From an uncultured Desulfobacter sp. (GTDB taxonomy: Bacteria > Desulfobacterota > Desulfobacteria > Desulfobacterales > Desulfobacteraceae): a stretch of 64,000 nucleotides of DNA. Of this stretch, positions 1-9,287 are shown in pieces. Within the stretch, counting starts at the first letter, position 1, and every line of letters starts with the position of its first letter. The notes beneath the pieces were generated by a model that searched no databases, had not been told where the DNA came from, and was given only the letters and a program-made list of their open reading frames with translations. Position numbers and translations under genes: made by a program. The stretch covers positions 372,001 to 436,000 of the forward strand of contig NZ_OY761440.1 of assembly GCF_963664415.1 (NCBI RefSeq), in the 5' to 3' direction.

Positions 1-395
1 GCATCTTTTTTATCATCAAAATTGAGCAATTTCAGCACTTCAATGGCCTTGGCCTCGGCTTCGCTTCTGCTGGACGTATTGGCGAAGGCCCCGACCGTAA
101 CATTATAAAGTACGCTTTTGGATGCAAAGGGCTTTACGATCTGAAATGTTCTGCCCAGGCCTTTTTTGCATAAATCCCAGGGCTTTTGACCATTGATTAC
201 CTGCCCGTCGAAAACCACCTCGCCTTTTGTGGGAGGGAAAACCCCTGCAATGCAGTTGAATGCCGTGGACTTTCCGGCACCGTTGGGACCGATCACCCCG
301 AGGATTTCGCCTTTTTCCATGGAAAAACTTAAACTGTCCACTGCCGTAAGGCCGCCAAACTGTTTGGTCACATCCCTTAATTCAAGAAGATTCAT
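1..395 (-). CDS. livG: ABC transporter ATP-binding protein LivG, N-terminal part, runs off the left edge
   Basis: ATPase subunit of an amino-acid (HAAT/Liv family) importer, acting on the cytoplasmic side of the membrane. About 131 N-terminal residues are visible and include the Walker A motif GPNGAGKST; the Q-loop area follows, and the signature and Walker B lie outside the window. The ATG at 395 overlaps the livM stop by 4 bases (ATGA), so translation is coupled. It is the fourth gene of the minus-strand operon livK-livH-livM-livG; a livF would be expected just outside. Which of LivG or LivF this is rests on the order (directly after LivM) and the N-terminal wording. Confidence 0.9.
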   Translation of the reverse strand, partial: MNLLELRDVTKQFGGLTAVDSLSFSMEKGEILGVIGPNGAGKSTAFNCIAGVFPPTKGEVVFDGQVINGQKPWDLCKKGLGRTFQIVKPFASKSVLYNVTVGAFANTSSRSEAEAKAIEVLKLLNFDDKKD

Positions 396-1498
396 TTAGC
401 GCCTCCTTTGATGAAGCCATCAGCCATACGGTTGACCACCCTGTCGTATAACCGGGTTAAAGGTTCCTGCAATCCCCGGGGTTGATAGATCATAACAAGA
501 ATGAGTACAACACCGTATATCACCAGATGCATGCCGGGCAGAATATCGCCAAAATAGATTCTGGACAGGTCACTGACCGGACGAAGCAGCAGTGCTCCCA
601 AAACAGGTCCTGCTATAGATCCCCTGCCGCCGATCAGAGCGATAAAGGCAATCTCAAAGGAAATATCAAGTGAAATGGTACTTTTAGGATGAATAAACAA
701 AGAAAACTGTGCGTAAAATGTTCCGGCCAGGGCAGTAAAAAAGCAGCTTAAAGCCATGGCAATCGCCTTGGCCCGGGAGACATTGACACCCAGGGCCTGG
801 GCCGCTTCGGGCTCCTCTCCGCCGGCGGTCAGGTAATAACCCAGCTTGGATCTTGAAACAGCCCAGGTCAAAAACAGAATCAGCAGCAGCATGGCCAGAA
901 TAATGTAGTAGTACGGCACCTTGGATGAAAACATAAAATGGGACCAGCCAATGTTTAACGGCGGGATCTGCAATCCCCTGGGGCCATTGAGTTTAAAGGG
1001 CCCCAGGTAATCCATATTCTCAACCATGACACGCACGCCTTCGGCAAACGCGATGGTAGCCAGGGCAAAGTAGGCCCCACGCATTTTCAAGGTGGGAAGC
1101 CCGATGACCATACCGGCGGCAACAGCTAAAACACCGCCGACGAACATACCCAGCCAGGGGCTGATGCCGTACTGGAGGGAAAGTACCGTTGAGGTGTACG
1201 CACCGATGCCTAAAAATACGGCATGCCCCAAAGGCAGCACCCCTGCAAATCCACCCACCATATTCCAGGAGGTGGTCAGATAGGCGTAAAAAAATATCAG
1301 TACAATGATATGCAGCCAGGTGGGACTGCTGACAACGGCCGGTAATGCCAGCACCAGGATCAGCACGGCCCCGAGCAAAACCTTGTTAATGGTATCCTTG
1401 ACCACCTGCCGGGCCAGTGCGGACCGGTCAAGAACGCCGTCGTCCGTTTCGTAAGGGGTGGTGTTGGCCCCTGTATCTTCGATGGGTTTACCAGTCAT
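392..1498 (-). CDS. livM: Branched-chain amino-acid type ABC transporter permease LivM
   Basis: 368-residue permease of the HAAT family. It begins with a hydrophilic cytoplasmic stretch of about 35 residues and then shows the alternating hydrophobic segments of LivM, with the conserved GxAGVLPLGHAVFLGIGAYT region near residues 80-100 and the EAA-like loop GGEEPEAAQALGVN that contacts the ATPase. The length fits the family. The start overlaps the end of livH by 11 bases and its stop overlaps livG by 4 bases. It forms the transmembrane channel with LivH. Substrate cannot be read from the permease; the neighbouring gabTD and amino-acid-sensing kinase suggest GABA or a related amino acid (inference). 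Confidence 0.92.
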   Translation of the reverse strand: MTGKPIEDTGANTTPYETDDGVLDRSALARQVVKDTINKVLLGAVLILVLALPAVVSSPTWLHIIVLIFFYAYLTTSWNMVGGFAGVLPLGHAVFLGIGAYTSTVLSLQYGISPWLGMFVGGVLAVAAGMVIGLPTLKMRGAYFALATIAFAEGVRVMVENMDYLGPFKLNGPRGLQIPPLNIGWSHFMFSSKVPYYYIILAMLLLILFLTWAVSRSKLGYYLTAGGEEPEAAQALGVNVSRAKAIAMALSCFFTALAGTFYAQFSLFIHPKSTISLDISFEIAFIALIGGRGSIAGPVLGALLLRPVSDLSRIYFGDILPGMHLVIYGVVLILVMIYQPRGLQEPLTRLYDRVVNRMADGFIKGGAK

Positions 1499-2375
1499 AT
1501 TTTACTCCGAACAATCCTGAGGGTTTAACAAAAAGGACCAGAAGAAACAGACCGTATACAATGGCCTCTGTCCAGGTTGCGGTCATAAACTGGGGGCCCA
1601 CGGATTCAATGACCCCGATGATGATCCCGCCGATGATGGCACCGGGAATGGAGCCGAGTCCGCCCAACACCACAATGATAAAGCCTTTGATATCGAACAG
1701 AACGCCCACGGAAGGGAAAGTGTTATAAAAAGGAACCAGGGTTACGGCGGCAATGCCGGTCACGGCCGTACCGAGCCCAAAGGCCATGTTGTATATCTTG
1801 TACTGGTTGATGCCGGACAAGCTGGCCGCATCGCGGTCAAGGCTGCATGCCCTGATGGCACGCCCGGTTCGTGTTTTCTGGAAAAAGTAGTATACGCCAA
1901 AGGCGGTTGCAACAGCAGTAACAGCCCCCCACAGCTTGGGAACGGAAATAAACATCTCCCCGAGTTCTATCATTTTTCCCTGGAGCGGATTATCCGGCAG
2001 GGAGCGATACTGGGGACCAAAAATCATCAGGGTCAGATTATCCAGCACATACCACACACCGGTGGTGACGATAATGACCGTACTGGGTTCCCGGACGTTC
2101 TTTTCCGCTTTGAAAATGGGCTTTATCACAATATCCTGCAGATAGTATCCAAACACATACATGACCGGAACAACTATGATAAGCGCAAGGTAAGGGTGAA
2201 GTCCTGACAGGACAACGGTCCAGTAGGCGACATACATACTGACCATCAAAAGGGTGCCGTGGGCAAAGTTGACCACTTTGAGCACCCCAAAAATAATGGT
2301 CAAACCCAGGGCGGTCAGCCCGTAAATCGAGCCCATAAGGATACCGTTGATTGTATCTTCAATTAAATAGATCAT
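1488..2375 (-). CDS. livH: Branched-chain amino-acid type ABC transporter permease LivH
   Basis: 295-residue integral membrane permease, second channel subunit. The family-typical N-terminus (GSIYGLTALGLTIIFGVL, residues about 16-33) and the cytoplasmic coupling loop TRTGRAIRACSLDRDAASLSG are present, followed by the GLGSIPGAIIGG segment. Eight or so hydrophobic segments are seen. It follows the binding-protein gene after a 75-base gap and overlaps livM by 11 bases, as usual for liv operons. Confidence 0.92.
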   Translation of the reverse strand: MIYLIEDTINGILMGSIYGLTALGLTIIFGVLKVVNFAHGTLLMVSMYVAYWTVVLSGLHPYLALIIVVPVMYVFGYYLQDIVIKPIFKAEKNVREPSTVIIVTTGVWYVLDNLTLMIFGPQYRSLPDNPLQGKMIELGEMFISVPKLWGAVTAVATAFGVYYFFQKTRTGRAIRACSLDRDAASLSGINQYKIYNMAFGLGTAVTGIAAVTLVPFYNTFPSVGVLFDIKGFIIVVLGGLGSIPGAIIGGIIIGVIESVGPQFMTATWTEAIVYGLFLLVLFVKPSGLFGVKYDW

Positions 2376-2450
2376 CTTTTTCTCCGGACGATTATGTCCC
2401 GCGTTGAAAAGCCGTCGGTTGTTTCAACGCGGGACATTGGAATGGGCGTT

Positions 2451-3692
2451 TTATGGTTTGGGAAAAACAGGGGTGTATCCGGCGCGCCTGGCACTCTTAG
2501 GCCATACGGTAATTCTTTCAAGGCCATTGCCCACGTCATTGATCTGAACAAGGACTGGTGATGCATGGGAATTCTGGCCGCTTTGGTCAAACTCAACAGC
2601 ATCATAGCCTACGATCATGCCGGGACCTGAGGCCAGGTTGGTTTCAGCCAGGGCCTTGCGGACAGCGTCTTTGTCGAGGCTGCCGGCACGTTCCAGGGCA
2701 TCTTTGATCACGTACATGGCCAGATAGGCGTCCACAGCTTCCCCTGTAAGGTTATAACCGTATTTGGCTTTGTATTTTTCATTGGTCTCTTTGGCACCAG
2801 GCTTGTTGATGTCGGCTTCCCACTCCACAATATCAAAGAGGTACCGGGCATTTTTCCCCACGGCTTTGATAAAGAATGGATCAGCATGTCCGCCGCCGGT
2901 GGTTACAATGGCTTTTAAGCGCACCTTGTACTCAGCCAGTGTATTGGTCAAAAGAATGGCGTCCGCAGCATTGGAAACCAATAAAAGGACATCGGCCCGG
3001 GAACGTCTGATTTTCTGGACAACAGGGCTCAGGTCGGTGGCGGTGGAGGGATAGGGTTCGTCCAGGACCACTTCATACCCGTCTTGTTCAGCCAATTTTT
3101 TCCACTGGCTTGCCATGCCTTTTCCCCAGTCACCGTTTTCATAAACAAAGGCAAGTTTTTTCACAGGAGTGTTAAACTCGGTCTGCATATCTTTTAAAAA
3201 TGCGAACTGATCCCGGGTCCACCAAGAATCTTTGGCGGCAATGCGGAATACATTTTTAAAACCTTGTTCGGTAATCTTATCGGACACAGAAACCGGTACA
3301 ATAAAGGGGACGCCGTAACGTTCAGCCACAGCAGTGGTGGGATAGGTTACTGCAGAGTTCCAGCAACCGGTGAGTACATTAACCTTTTCGGTATTAATGA
3401 GCCGTTCTGCTTCAGATACGCCTTTTTCCGGTTTTGATTCGGAATCGGCATAGAACATTTCAAGTTTGGCCCCGCCTAAGGCTTTAATGCCGCCTGCTGC
3501 ATTGATCTCCTCAACAGCCATCTCCCTTGCATTTTTACCCTGCTGGCCTACGGATGCAGAGGGTCCTGATAAAGGGATAATGTTGCCGATTTTGATGGTT
3601 GTTTCATTGGCCGCTGCAGGGCCGGTAAAGATAAGACCGCTGATAAAAAGTCCGGCGGCTGCCGTTGCGGTCCAAAAACGATTGAGCTTCAT
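2451..3692 (-). CDS. Periplasmic amino-acid binding protein, LivK-like (first gene of the liv operon)
   Basis: 413-residue type I periplasmic binding protein. A Sec signal peptide is clear (MKLNRFW then a hydrophobic core, ending GPAAA-NE near residue 28), followed by the family opening IKIGNIIPLSGPSASVGQQG and the two-lobe fold typical of LivJ/LivK. The gene starts at an ATG preceded by AAGGAGG. It is the first gene after a sigma-54 promoter at 3778-3792, so the operon is expected to depend on the adjacent sigma-54 response regulator (4060-5490). Ligand unknown; in this family leucine, polar amino acids, amides and aromatic acids are all possible. Confidence 0.88.
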   Translation of the reverse strand: MKLNRFWTATAAAGLFISGLIFTGPAAANETTIKIGNIIPLSGPSASVGQQGKNAREMAVEEINAAGGIKALGGAKLEMFYADSESKPEKGVSEAERLINTEKVNVLTGCWNSAVTYPTTAVAERYGVPFIVPVSVSDKITEQGFKNVFRIAAKDSWWTRDQFAFLKDMQTEFNTPVKKLAFVYENGDWGKGMASQWKKLAEQDGYEVVLDEPYPSTATDLSPVVQKIRRSRADVLLLVSNAADAILLTNTLAEYKVRLKAIVTTGGGHADPFFIKAVGKNARYLFDIVEWEADINKPGAKETNEKYKAKYGYNLTGEAVDAYLAMYVIKDALERAGSLDKDAVRKALAETNLASGPGMIVGYDAVEFDQSGQNSHASPVLVQINDVGNGLERITVWPKSARRAGYTPVFPKP

Positions 3693-3777
3693 TTCTTCCT
3701 CCTTATGGATGTTAAAATGGTGCGCGAATCATAAAATGTTTCGCACGTGGTTTCATAAACGTAATAATGGAACATGA

Positions 3778-3792
3778 GCAAGGCGTGTGCCA
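3778..3792 (-). promoter_or_regulatory. Sigma-54 promoter of the liv operon
   Basis: On the minus strand the sequence reads TGGCAC-ACGCC-TTGC, a full match to the -24/-12 consensus (GG and GC separated by 10 bases). Transcription would start near 3766, giving a leader of about 75 nt before the binding-protein ATG at 3692. The gene next upstream, on the same strand, encodes a sigma-54-dependent response regulator. Confidence 0.85.
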
Positions 3793-3845
3793 AAAACTTC
3801 GAATCATGGAAAAATCAAAACTGTTATATACTTGATCTTATAATC

Positions 3846-3911
3846 TACCACGAAGGTCAAGAAGAACACGAAGGGTTAATATCTTCATGTTCTTCGTGAC
3901 TTTCGTTGTAA
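3846..3911. repeat. Imperfect inverted repeat upstream of the liv promoter
   Basis: Two arms, TACCACGAAGGTCAAGAAGA with its continuation CACGAAG and the complementary TTCATGTTCTTCGTGACTTT, flank a short centre near 3874-3881. It lies between the response-regulator stop and the liv sigma-54 promoter, 60-130 bases upstream of the promoter, where either a terminator for other transcripts or an activator-binding region could sit. The rest of 3693-4059 holds no gene. Confidence 0.5.
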
Positions 3912-4059
3912 TAAAAAAAAGAGAAAGACACTAGGTTATAAGCCTAAAATCTATTAGGAGCAAAGAAGTGATGTCACTGAATTCAAACTTAGAAATAGCC
4001 TGCGAACGACTTTAAGGTCAACAAAAATTGACCATGTCAACTTTTATTGACCCCCGGCG

Positions 4060-5490
4060 TCAACTTTTGTCCCGGTTTTTCAATCGCTTGCTCAATGCCT
4101 GTTTGGAGATCCCGAGAAGCTGGGCTGCCTGGCTTTGATTATGACCGGTACGTTCCAGGGCCTGGTCAATGGCATATTCGGTCAGTGCAGCCAGGGTAGG
4201 AAACCCGCCCATTAAATCTTCAATGGAGGTGTCGCGGTTAGTGGGAAGATCAACTGTGGTGGGAGAAGAGACTGTCGAAACATCAGCCAGCCGGTCCAGG
4301 ATCGTGTCAACACTGAGGCTTGTGCCGGTACTTTGTGCCACAGCATCATAGATATAGGTTTTCAACTCCCGGATATTGCCGGGGAAATTGTGGGCTGCTA
4401 AAACGGCCGAAAACTGCTGCCCGGTTTCCATAACGGGCTTGCCCATGGCTTTGGCGGCCTGATCCCTGATATAAGCTGCGATCAAAGGGATATCCTCTTT
4501 GCGCTCCCGCAACGGGGGAACCTCAATCAGGTGGGTGGAAAGTCTGAAAAACAGATCAGACCTGAACCGGTCCTGATCCACAGCCGCAAGCGCGTTACGG
4601 GATTTATTGGTCGCCGATATGATTCTGGCCCGGCAAATCCGGGGTTTGTCTGATCCCAGAGGGTAAAAAATGCCTTCCTGGATTAACCGCAACAATTTTA
4701 CCTGGGATGCGGCCGAAAGATCCCCGATCTCATCTAAGAACAGAGAACCGCCCGCAGCCTTTTCCACCAGCCCTTCCCTATGTTTATCCGCCCCGGTGTA
4801 AGCGCCTTTGCTGTGGCCGAAAAGCGTATCTGAAAACAGGTTGTCATCAAGCCCTGCCACATCCACCGGCACAAAAGGACCGGCAAGCCCGGATACATCA
4901 TGAATGGCGCGAGAAATCAGCTCCTTGCCGGTACCGGTCTCACCAAGGATTAAAATGGGCTCCCGGCTGCTGGAGATAGATTCAATATACTGAAAAAGGC
5001 CTATCATTCTGGGGTTCTCGGTGATGATATGCTGAAAATGCTCCGGGTATTTGAGGTTCCGGTTAAAGGAGACCCCTTTCAGGGTGAAAACCTCGTTTCG
5101 TAATGCACAGATTTCCAGGGCATTTCTCAGTGCCGAGGCAAAGGTATTCATGTTGATGGGTTTGACCAGGTAGTCATGTGCCCCTTGCTTCAAGCACTCA
5201 ACCGCACTTTCAATCTCGGAATTTGCCGTAATAATTACCACGGGAATGTGAGGATGGGTCACCCGGAGTTCTTTTAATACCTCAAGGCCGGATTTATGGG
5301 GCATATTCAGATCAAGAAAAAGAACACACACGCCAAGATCGGCCATCACGCCCGGCAGACGTCGGCTGTCCTGGACCTGAATCACCTGGTTGACGCCCAT
5401 GGACGTCAGCAAAAAACCGTACGCATCAAGTTCTGAGGATTCATCGTCCACCAGAACCACCGGAACTTTTGAGTGGCTGAAATTAATCAT
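4060..5490 (-). CDS. Sigma-54-dependent response regulator (NtrC/DctD type)
   Basis: 476 residues from the ATG at 5490, chosen because it sits 4 bases after the kinase stop with AAAGGGAAA before it; an upstream in-frame extension would run into the kinase gene. Receiver domain about 8-125 with acidic pair D15/D16 and phospho-acceptor D60 (FLDLNMP). AAA+ domain about 150-390 with Walker A GETGTGKE and the sigma-54 contact loop as GAYTGA, Walker B LFLDEIGDL. Fis-type helix-turn-helix at the C-terminus (NQSQAAQLLGISKQALSKRL). It forms a two-gene operon with the kinase 5495-7603 and very likely activates the liv operon promoter at 3778-3792; that target is inferred from position. Confidence 0.92.
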   Translation of the reverse strand: MINFSHSKVPVVLVDDESSELDAYGFLLTSMGVNQVIQVQDSRRLPGVMADLGVCVLFLDLNMPHKSGLEVLKELRVTHPHIPVVIITANSEIESAVECLKQGAHDYLVKPINMNTFASALRNALEICALRNEVFTLKGVSFNRNLKYPEHFQHIITENPRMIGLFQYIESISSSREPILILGETGTGKELISRAIHDVSGLAGPFVPVDVAGLDDNLFSDTLFGHSKGAYTGADKHREGLVEKAAGGSLFLDEIGDLSAASQVKLLRLIQEGIFYPLGSDKPRICRARIISATNKSRNALAAVDQDRFRSDLFFRLSTHLIEVPPLRERKEDIPLIAAYIRDQAAKAMGKPVMETGQQFSAVLAAHNFPGNIRELKTYIYDAVAQSTGTSLSVDTILDRLADVSTVSSPTTVDLPTNRDTSIEDLMGGFPTLAALTEYAIDQALERTGHNQSQAAQLLGISKQALSKRLKNRDKS

Positions 5491-5494
5491 GAGT

Positions 5495-7603
5495 CTATTG
5501 GGTTTCCCTTTGGTCGTTTCCACCAAGTGCCAGAGGCAGACAAATCCTAAACATAACACCCGTGTATCGGTTTTCTACATGAATATGGCCTTTCATCTCC
5601 TTTTCCACAATCATTTTGGCCATGTACAAACCAATGCCGGTACCTGTGGCCGTTCCCTTGGTGGTAAAATAAGGCGTAAATATCTTTTCCATCAAGTGAG
5701 AGGGTATCCCGCAGCCCGTATCTTTGATTTCCAGACAGAGCTCATCACTGTTTTTAAAAACCGCCAGGTTGATCAGTTTGTGTACTGTTCTATCCGGAGA
5801 GTTGGCCTGGCGTTCGTTTATGGCATCCTTTGCATTGGAAATAATGTTGACCAGAACATGAACAAATTCATTCTTATATCCCAGGATGGGCATGGGATCA
5901 TTTGCGTCGTCCAACTCGATATCCAGGGTAATATTGTTTTGTCGCAGCTGGGGTTTGACCAGTTTGAGCGCATTTTGTATCGCATCCATGATTTCAAAGG
6001 TGTGTTTATTTTTAGACGGCCTGAAATATTCCCTGAAATCGTTTATGGTTCTGGACATAAACTGAATCTGGGCATCGGCCTCCCGGACAAGCTTTTCAAT
6101 AAACGGTGCAGAAATCATCTGATTATAAAAAGCCGGGGTCAATGAAGCAATATACGAGGACAGTGCATTAAGCGGTTGGCGCCACTGGTGGGCAATGGCG
6201 GACATCATTTCACCCATGGCGGCCATTTTCTGGGCCTGACGCAGGTTCTGCTCGGCATTCACCCGTTTTGAAATATCCCAGATACTGTACACTTTGACCA
6301 TTTCCCGATCCAGCGTCAACGTGGAGATCCCGATCTCAGCCGGAAACTCGGAACCATCGGCTCGTCGGAAGGTCCATTTAAACACATCAGATCCGCCATG
6401 GGCGTGGGACTGCTCAAGCTGGGTCAATTTGAGCTTTGTTGCCGTACCGTCCATCTGGGTACCCGGGGAGAGATCCAGCATGGTCCGGCCGATGATGTCA
6501 TCTTCGGCGAGCTCAAACATATCCAATGCCTTTTGATTACATTCGATATAGACTCCGTTTCTTGTGAGCATAATGGCATTGGTTGCCGTGTTGAAAAGCG
6601 TCCGGTATCGAGTCTCAAGCTCTTTTCTGCGAATGATTTCCCCGCGAAGATCTTCGTCTTTTCCTGAAACGATGGCTTCAAACCTGTTTTTGGAAATAAA
6701 CAGAATCAACGCAGATCCGCCCACGGTAATAAAAAACAGCAGCGATAGAATACCCAAAATTTTCAAAACCATGGACATGGCAAACAGCATGTCCGTGTTT
6801 TTGGCCAGGGCCAAAGCCTCTTCCTGATCCACATTGGTACAAAGGTACCATCCGGTGTCCGTAAGTTTGTGAAAGCTGAGCATCCGATCCCGGTAGGAGA
6901 AAGAGCCCGAATTCTGCCCGGGGAAATATGAACCGAAGGTTGAAAGAGCCGGATCGGATTCCTGAATTTTTGTGGTCATCATCAGGCTTTTATTCTGATG
7001 GACCAGTATGGTACCCTGACTGTCAATGATAAAGGCGGATCCGTATTTGCCGATGCGAAGATCCATCACTGACGCCTGCAACGTATCAAGAATGATATTG
7101 GCGCTTAACACACCAACCACCTGGTCGTTATGAAACAGGGGCACCACGACGGCAATGACCATGGTCCAAAAGCCTTGATCCATAAAAGGCCGGGTTAATG
7201 TGATTTTTTGTTCTTCCATGGCCCGTTTGTACCAGGGCCGTGTCCTGGGATCATAATCCCTTGAGGCATACCAGTCGGCCCCATCTATCATGGTACCGTT
7301 AAAAAGCCCCAGATATACATCGGAAAAATTCCCGGCTGCCATGGTCATCTTCAAAAGGGGACGGGGATCCTGCCCTTGGTTCAAATAAAGATCTTCCAGG
7401 GTATCCGCCAACGCCTCGACAAGCTTAAACCGGTGATCGAGCCACATCTGAACCATCTTGGCCGCCTCTTTGGTCAGGGCCTGCTGATGGTTTTCCACCG
7501 TATGCCGGCTGATGGACTGGGTGTAGGTATAGGTGATCCCCGCCAGAACAAGAATAATCGCCACCAGTATGGACACCAGCATTATGTTTATCTTAAGCGT
7601 CAT
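5495..7603 (-). CDS. Membrane sensor histidine kinase with amino-acid-binding dCache domain
   Basis: 702 residues. TM segment about 6-25, periplasmic dCache-like domain about 30-275, second TM about 280-300, PAS about 335-455, HisKA with H-box AIAHQWRQPLN, and HATPase (N box NIISNAKDAI, G boxes DTGCGIP and GTGIGLYMAK). The periplasmic part carries YDPRTRPWY at 117-125, matching YxxxxRxWY, the motif known in dCache domains that bind free amino acids; this is seen directly, while the ligand is inferred. The gene precedes its response regulator by 4 bases. With liv transport genes on one side and gabTD on the other, GABA or a similar amino acid is the obvious candidate signal. Confidence 0.9.
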   Translation of the reverse strand: MTLKINIMLVSILVAIILVLAGITYTYTQSISRHTVENHQQALTKEAAKMVQMWLDHRFKLVEALADTLEDLYLNQGQDPRPLLKMTMAAGNFSDVYLGLFNGTMIDGADWYASRDYDPRTRPWYKRAMEEQKITLTRPFMDQGFWTMVIAVVVPLFHNDQVVGVLSANIILDTLQASVMDLRIGKYGSAFIIDSQGTILVHQNKSLMMTTKIQESDPALSTFGSYFPGQNSGSFSYRDRMLSFHKLTDTGWYLCTNVDQEEALALAKNTDMLFAMSMVLKILGILSLLFFITVGGSALILFISKNRFEAIVSGKDEDLRGEIIRRKELETRYRTLFNTATNAIMLTRNGVYIECNQKALDMFELAEDDIIGRTMLDLSPGTQMDGTATKLKLTQLEQSHAHGGSDVFKWTFRRADGSEFPAEIGISTLTLDREMVKVYSIWDISKRVNAEQNLRQAQKMAAMGEMMSAIAHQWRQPLNALSSYIASLTPAFYNQMISAPFIEKLVREADAQIQFMSRTINDFREYFRPSKNKHTFEIMDAIQNALKLVKPQLRQNNITLDIELDDANDPMPILGYKNEFVHVLVNIISNAKDAINERQANSPDRTVHKLINLAVFKNSDELCLEIKDTGCGIPSHLMEKIFTPYFTTKGTATGTGIGLYMAKMIVEKEMKGHIHVENRYTGVMFRICLPLALGGNDQRETQ

Positions 7604-7631
7604 AGTGTGATCATTCCTGTGTTTAGAGCTC

Positions 7632-7672
7632 TCTCATGCTCCTATTTAAAATTCATAGCCAGGAGCATGAGA
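7632..7672. repeat. Perfect 12-bp inverted repeat upstream of the kinase gene
   Basis: TCTCATGCTCCT (7632-7643) and AGGAGCATGAGA (7661-7672) form a perfect stem with a 17-base loop, 29 bases upstream of the kinase ATG. No T-run follows on either strand, so an operator or leader hairpin is as likely as a terminator. Confidence 0.55.
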
Positions 7673-7699
7673 CTTATTAATTAAAACCTATATGGCCAC

Positions 7700-7820
7700 G
7701 TTTGGACGAAAAGTTGCCCAGATGCAAGGCGTAGAAAATTTTTTAACCGGAGCAACCTAATGGTTGTGAGGATTAAAAATTTTTCTGCAACACCGCAGGT
7801 GGGCGGCTCTTCGTTCAAAC
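7700..7820. repeat. Long palindromic intergenic element (family member a)
   Basis: The ends GTTTGGACGAAAAGTTGCCC and GGGCGGCTCTTCGTTCAAAC are inverted repeats of one another with few mismatches, and the interior (AAAATTTTTTAACC and GGATTAAAAATTTTT) continues the stem, so the 121-base element would fold into one long hairpin. It abuts the gabD stop codon at 7822-7824 and may act as terminator. Related ends occur at 13734, 18388 and 27616. Confidence 0.6.
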
Positions 7821-7821
7821 A

Positions 7822-9273
7822 TTATATCGACATACACATGTATTTGATTTCCAGGTAATCGTCCAGGCCGTATTTCGAGCCTTCCCGGCCGTTACCCGAC
7901 TCCTTGACACCGCCAAAGGGCGCCACCGGGTTGGAAATAAGACCGGTATTTATACCCACCAGGCCATATTCCAGTTTTTCGCCGACACGCCAGGTTCTGC
8001 CCAGATCTTTGGTGTAAAAATAGGCAGCCAAGCCAAATTCCGTATCATTTGCTTTGCGGACAACATCTTCTTCATCCTCAAACTTGAACACCGGGGCCAG
8101 GGGACCAAAGGTCTCCTCTTTGGCCACCCGCATCTCATCGGTGGCATCCGCAACAATGGTGGGCTCAAAAAAGCTGTGGCCCAGGGCATGGCGCGCGCCA
8201 CCGATCAAAATTTTTCCGCCTTTGCTGACGGCATCCTGGATATGGCTTTCCACGGTTTCCACGGCACCCATATCAATGAGCGGGCCCTGGTGAACCCCGT
8301 CATCAAATCCATTGCCGACCTTAAGGCCGTCCACGGCCGTTGTCAGCTTCCGGCAAAATTCATCATATACGCCGGCCTGGACATATATCCGGTTGGTACA
8401 CACACAGGTCTGGCCTGAGTTGCGGTATTTGGAAGCCATGGCACCGTCCACGGCCGCATCAATATCGGCATCGTCAAACACAATAAACGGTGCGTTTCCG
8501 CCCAGTTCCATGGAGAGTCGCTTCATGGTGCCTGCACAGTCTCCCATCAACTTCTTACCGATCTCGGTGGAGCCGGTAAAGGTCAATTTACGAACAATGG
8601 GATTGGACGTAAGTTCCCCGCCAATGGCTGTGGATGAGCCGGTCACCACATTAAAAACCCCTTTGGGAACACCTGCCTGTTGCCCAAGCTTGGCAATGGC
8701 CAGTGCGGAAAACGGGGTGGCGGTTGCGGGCTTCACCACCATGGTGCAACCGGCAGCCAGGGCTGCCCCGGCCTTTCTGGTAATCATGGCACTGGGAAAA
8801 TTCCACGGAGTAATGGCGGCGACCACCCCTACAGGCTGTTTGATTACCACCAGGCGCTGGGAGTCCACAGTCTGAGGAATCACATCCCCGTATACCCGTT
8901 TGGCCTCTTCGGCGAACCATTCAAAAAAGCCGGCGGCATAGGCGATCTCTCCTTTGGATTCAGCCAGGGGCTTGCCCTGTTCCGCAGTCATGATTGTGGC
9001 TAAATCACCCTGGTTTTCCATAAGCAGGTCGTGCCACTTCCTCAGAATAGCCGAGCGCTCTCCGGCCGTTTTGGAGCGCCAGCCATCAAGGCTTTGATTG
9101 GCCGCGTCAATGGCTCTTTGTGTTTCATCGGCCCCGCAAAAGGGGACCGTCCCAAGAACCTCGCCTGTGGCAGGATTGATCACGTCAACAGTTTTCCCGC
9201 TGTCTGCGTCAACCCACGCATCCTGAATAAAACAATGGGAGCAAAGGAGATCTGAATTTTTTAACTTTAGCAT
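7822..9273 (-). CDS. gabD: Succinate-semialdehyde dehydrogenase (NAD(P)+)
   Basis: 483-residue aldehyde dehydrogenase of the GabD subgroup, oxidising succinate semialdehyde to succinate in the cytoplasm. Seen: PWNFPSAMITRKAGAALAAG cofactor region, catalytic Glu in MELGGNAPF and catalytic Cys in NSGQTCVCTNRIYVQ, with the C-terminal PFGGVKESGNGREGSKYG block; length equals the family norm. It follows gabT by 14 bases and forms an operon with it, so the pair converts GABA plus 2-oxoglutarate to succinate and glutamate. A general glutarate-semialdehyde role is possible. Confidence 0.93.
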   Translation of the reverse strand: MLKLKNSDLLCSHCFIQDAWVDADSGKTVDVINPATGEVLGTVPFCGADETQRAIDAANQSLDGWRSKTAGERSAILRKWHDLLMENQGDLATIMTAEQGKPLAESKGEIAYAAGFFEWFAEEAKRVYGDVIPQTVDSQRLVVIKQPVGVVAAITPWNFPSAMITRKAGAALAAGCTMVVKPATATPFSALAIAKLGQQAGVPKGVFNVVTGSSTAIGGELTSNPIVRKLTFTGSTEIGKKLMGDCAGTMKRLSMELGGNAPFIVFDDADIDAAVDGAMASKYRNSGQTCVCTNRIYVQAGVYDEFCRKLTTAVDGLKVGNGFDDGVHQGPLIDMGAVETVESHIQDAVSKGGKILIGGARHALGHSFFEPTIVADATDEMRVAKEETFGPLAPVFKFEDEEDVVRKANDTEFGLAAYFYTKDLGRTWRVGEKLEYGLVGINTGLISNPVAPFGGVKESGNGREGSKYGLDDYLEIKYMCMSI

Positions 9274-9287
9274 GTAATTCCCCTTTG

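Noticed and set aside
5390..6145. 251-codon open frame antisense to the histidine kinase
   Set aside because: The minus-strand kinase domains are unmistakable; the antisense frame shows no family character.
8312..8875. 187-codon open frame antisense to gabD
   Set aside because: Covers the conserved gabD core; a by-product of codon bias in the real gene.
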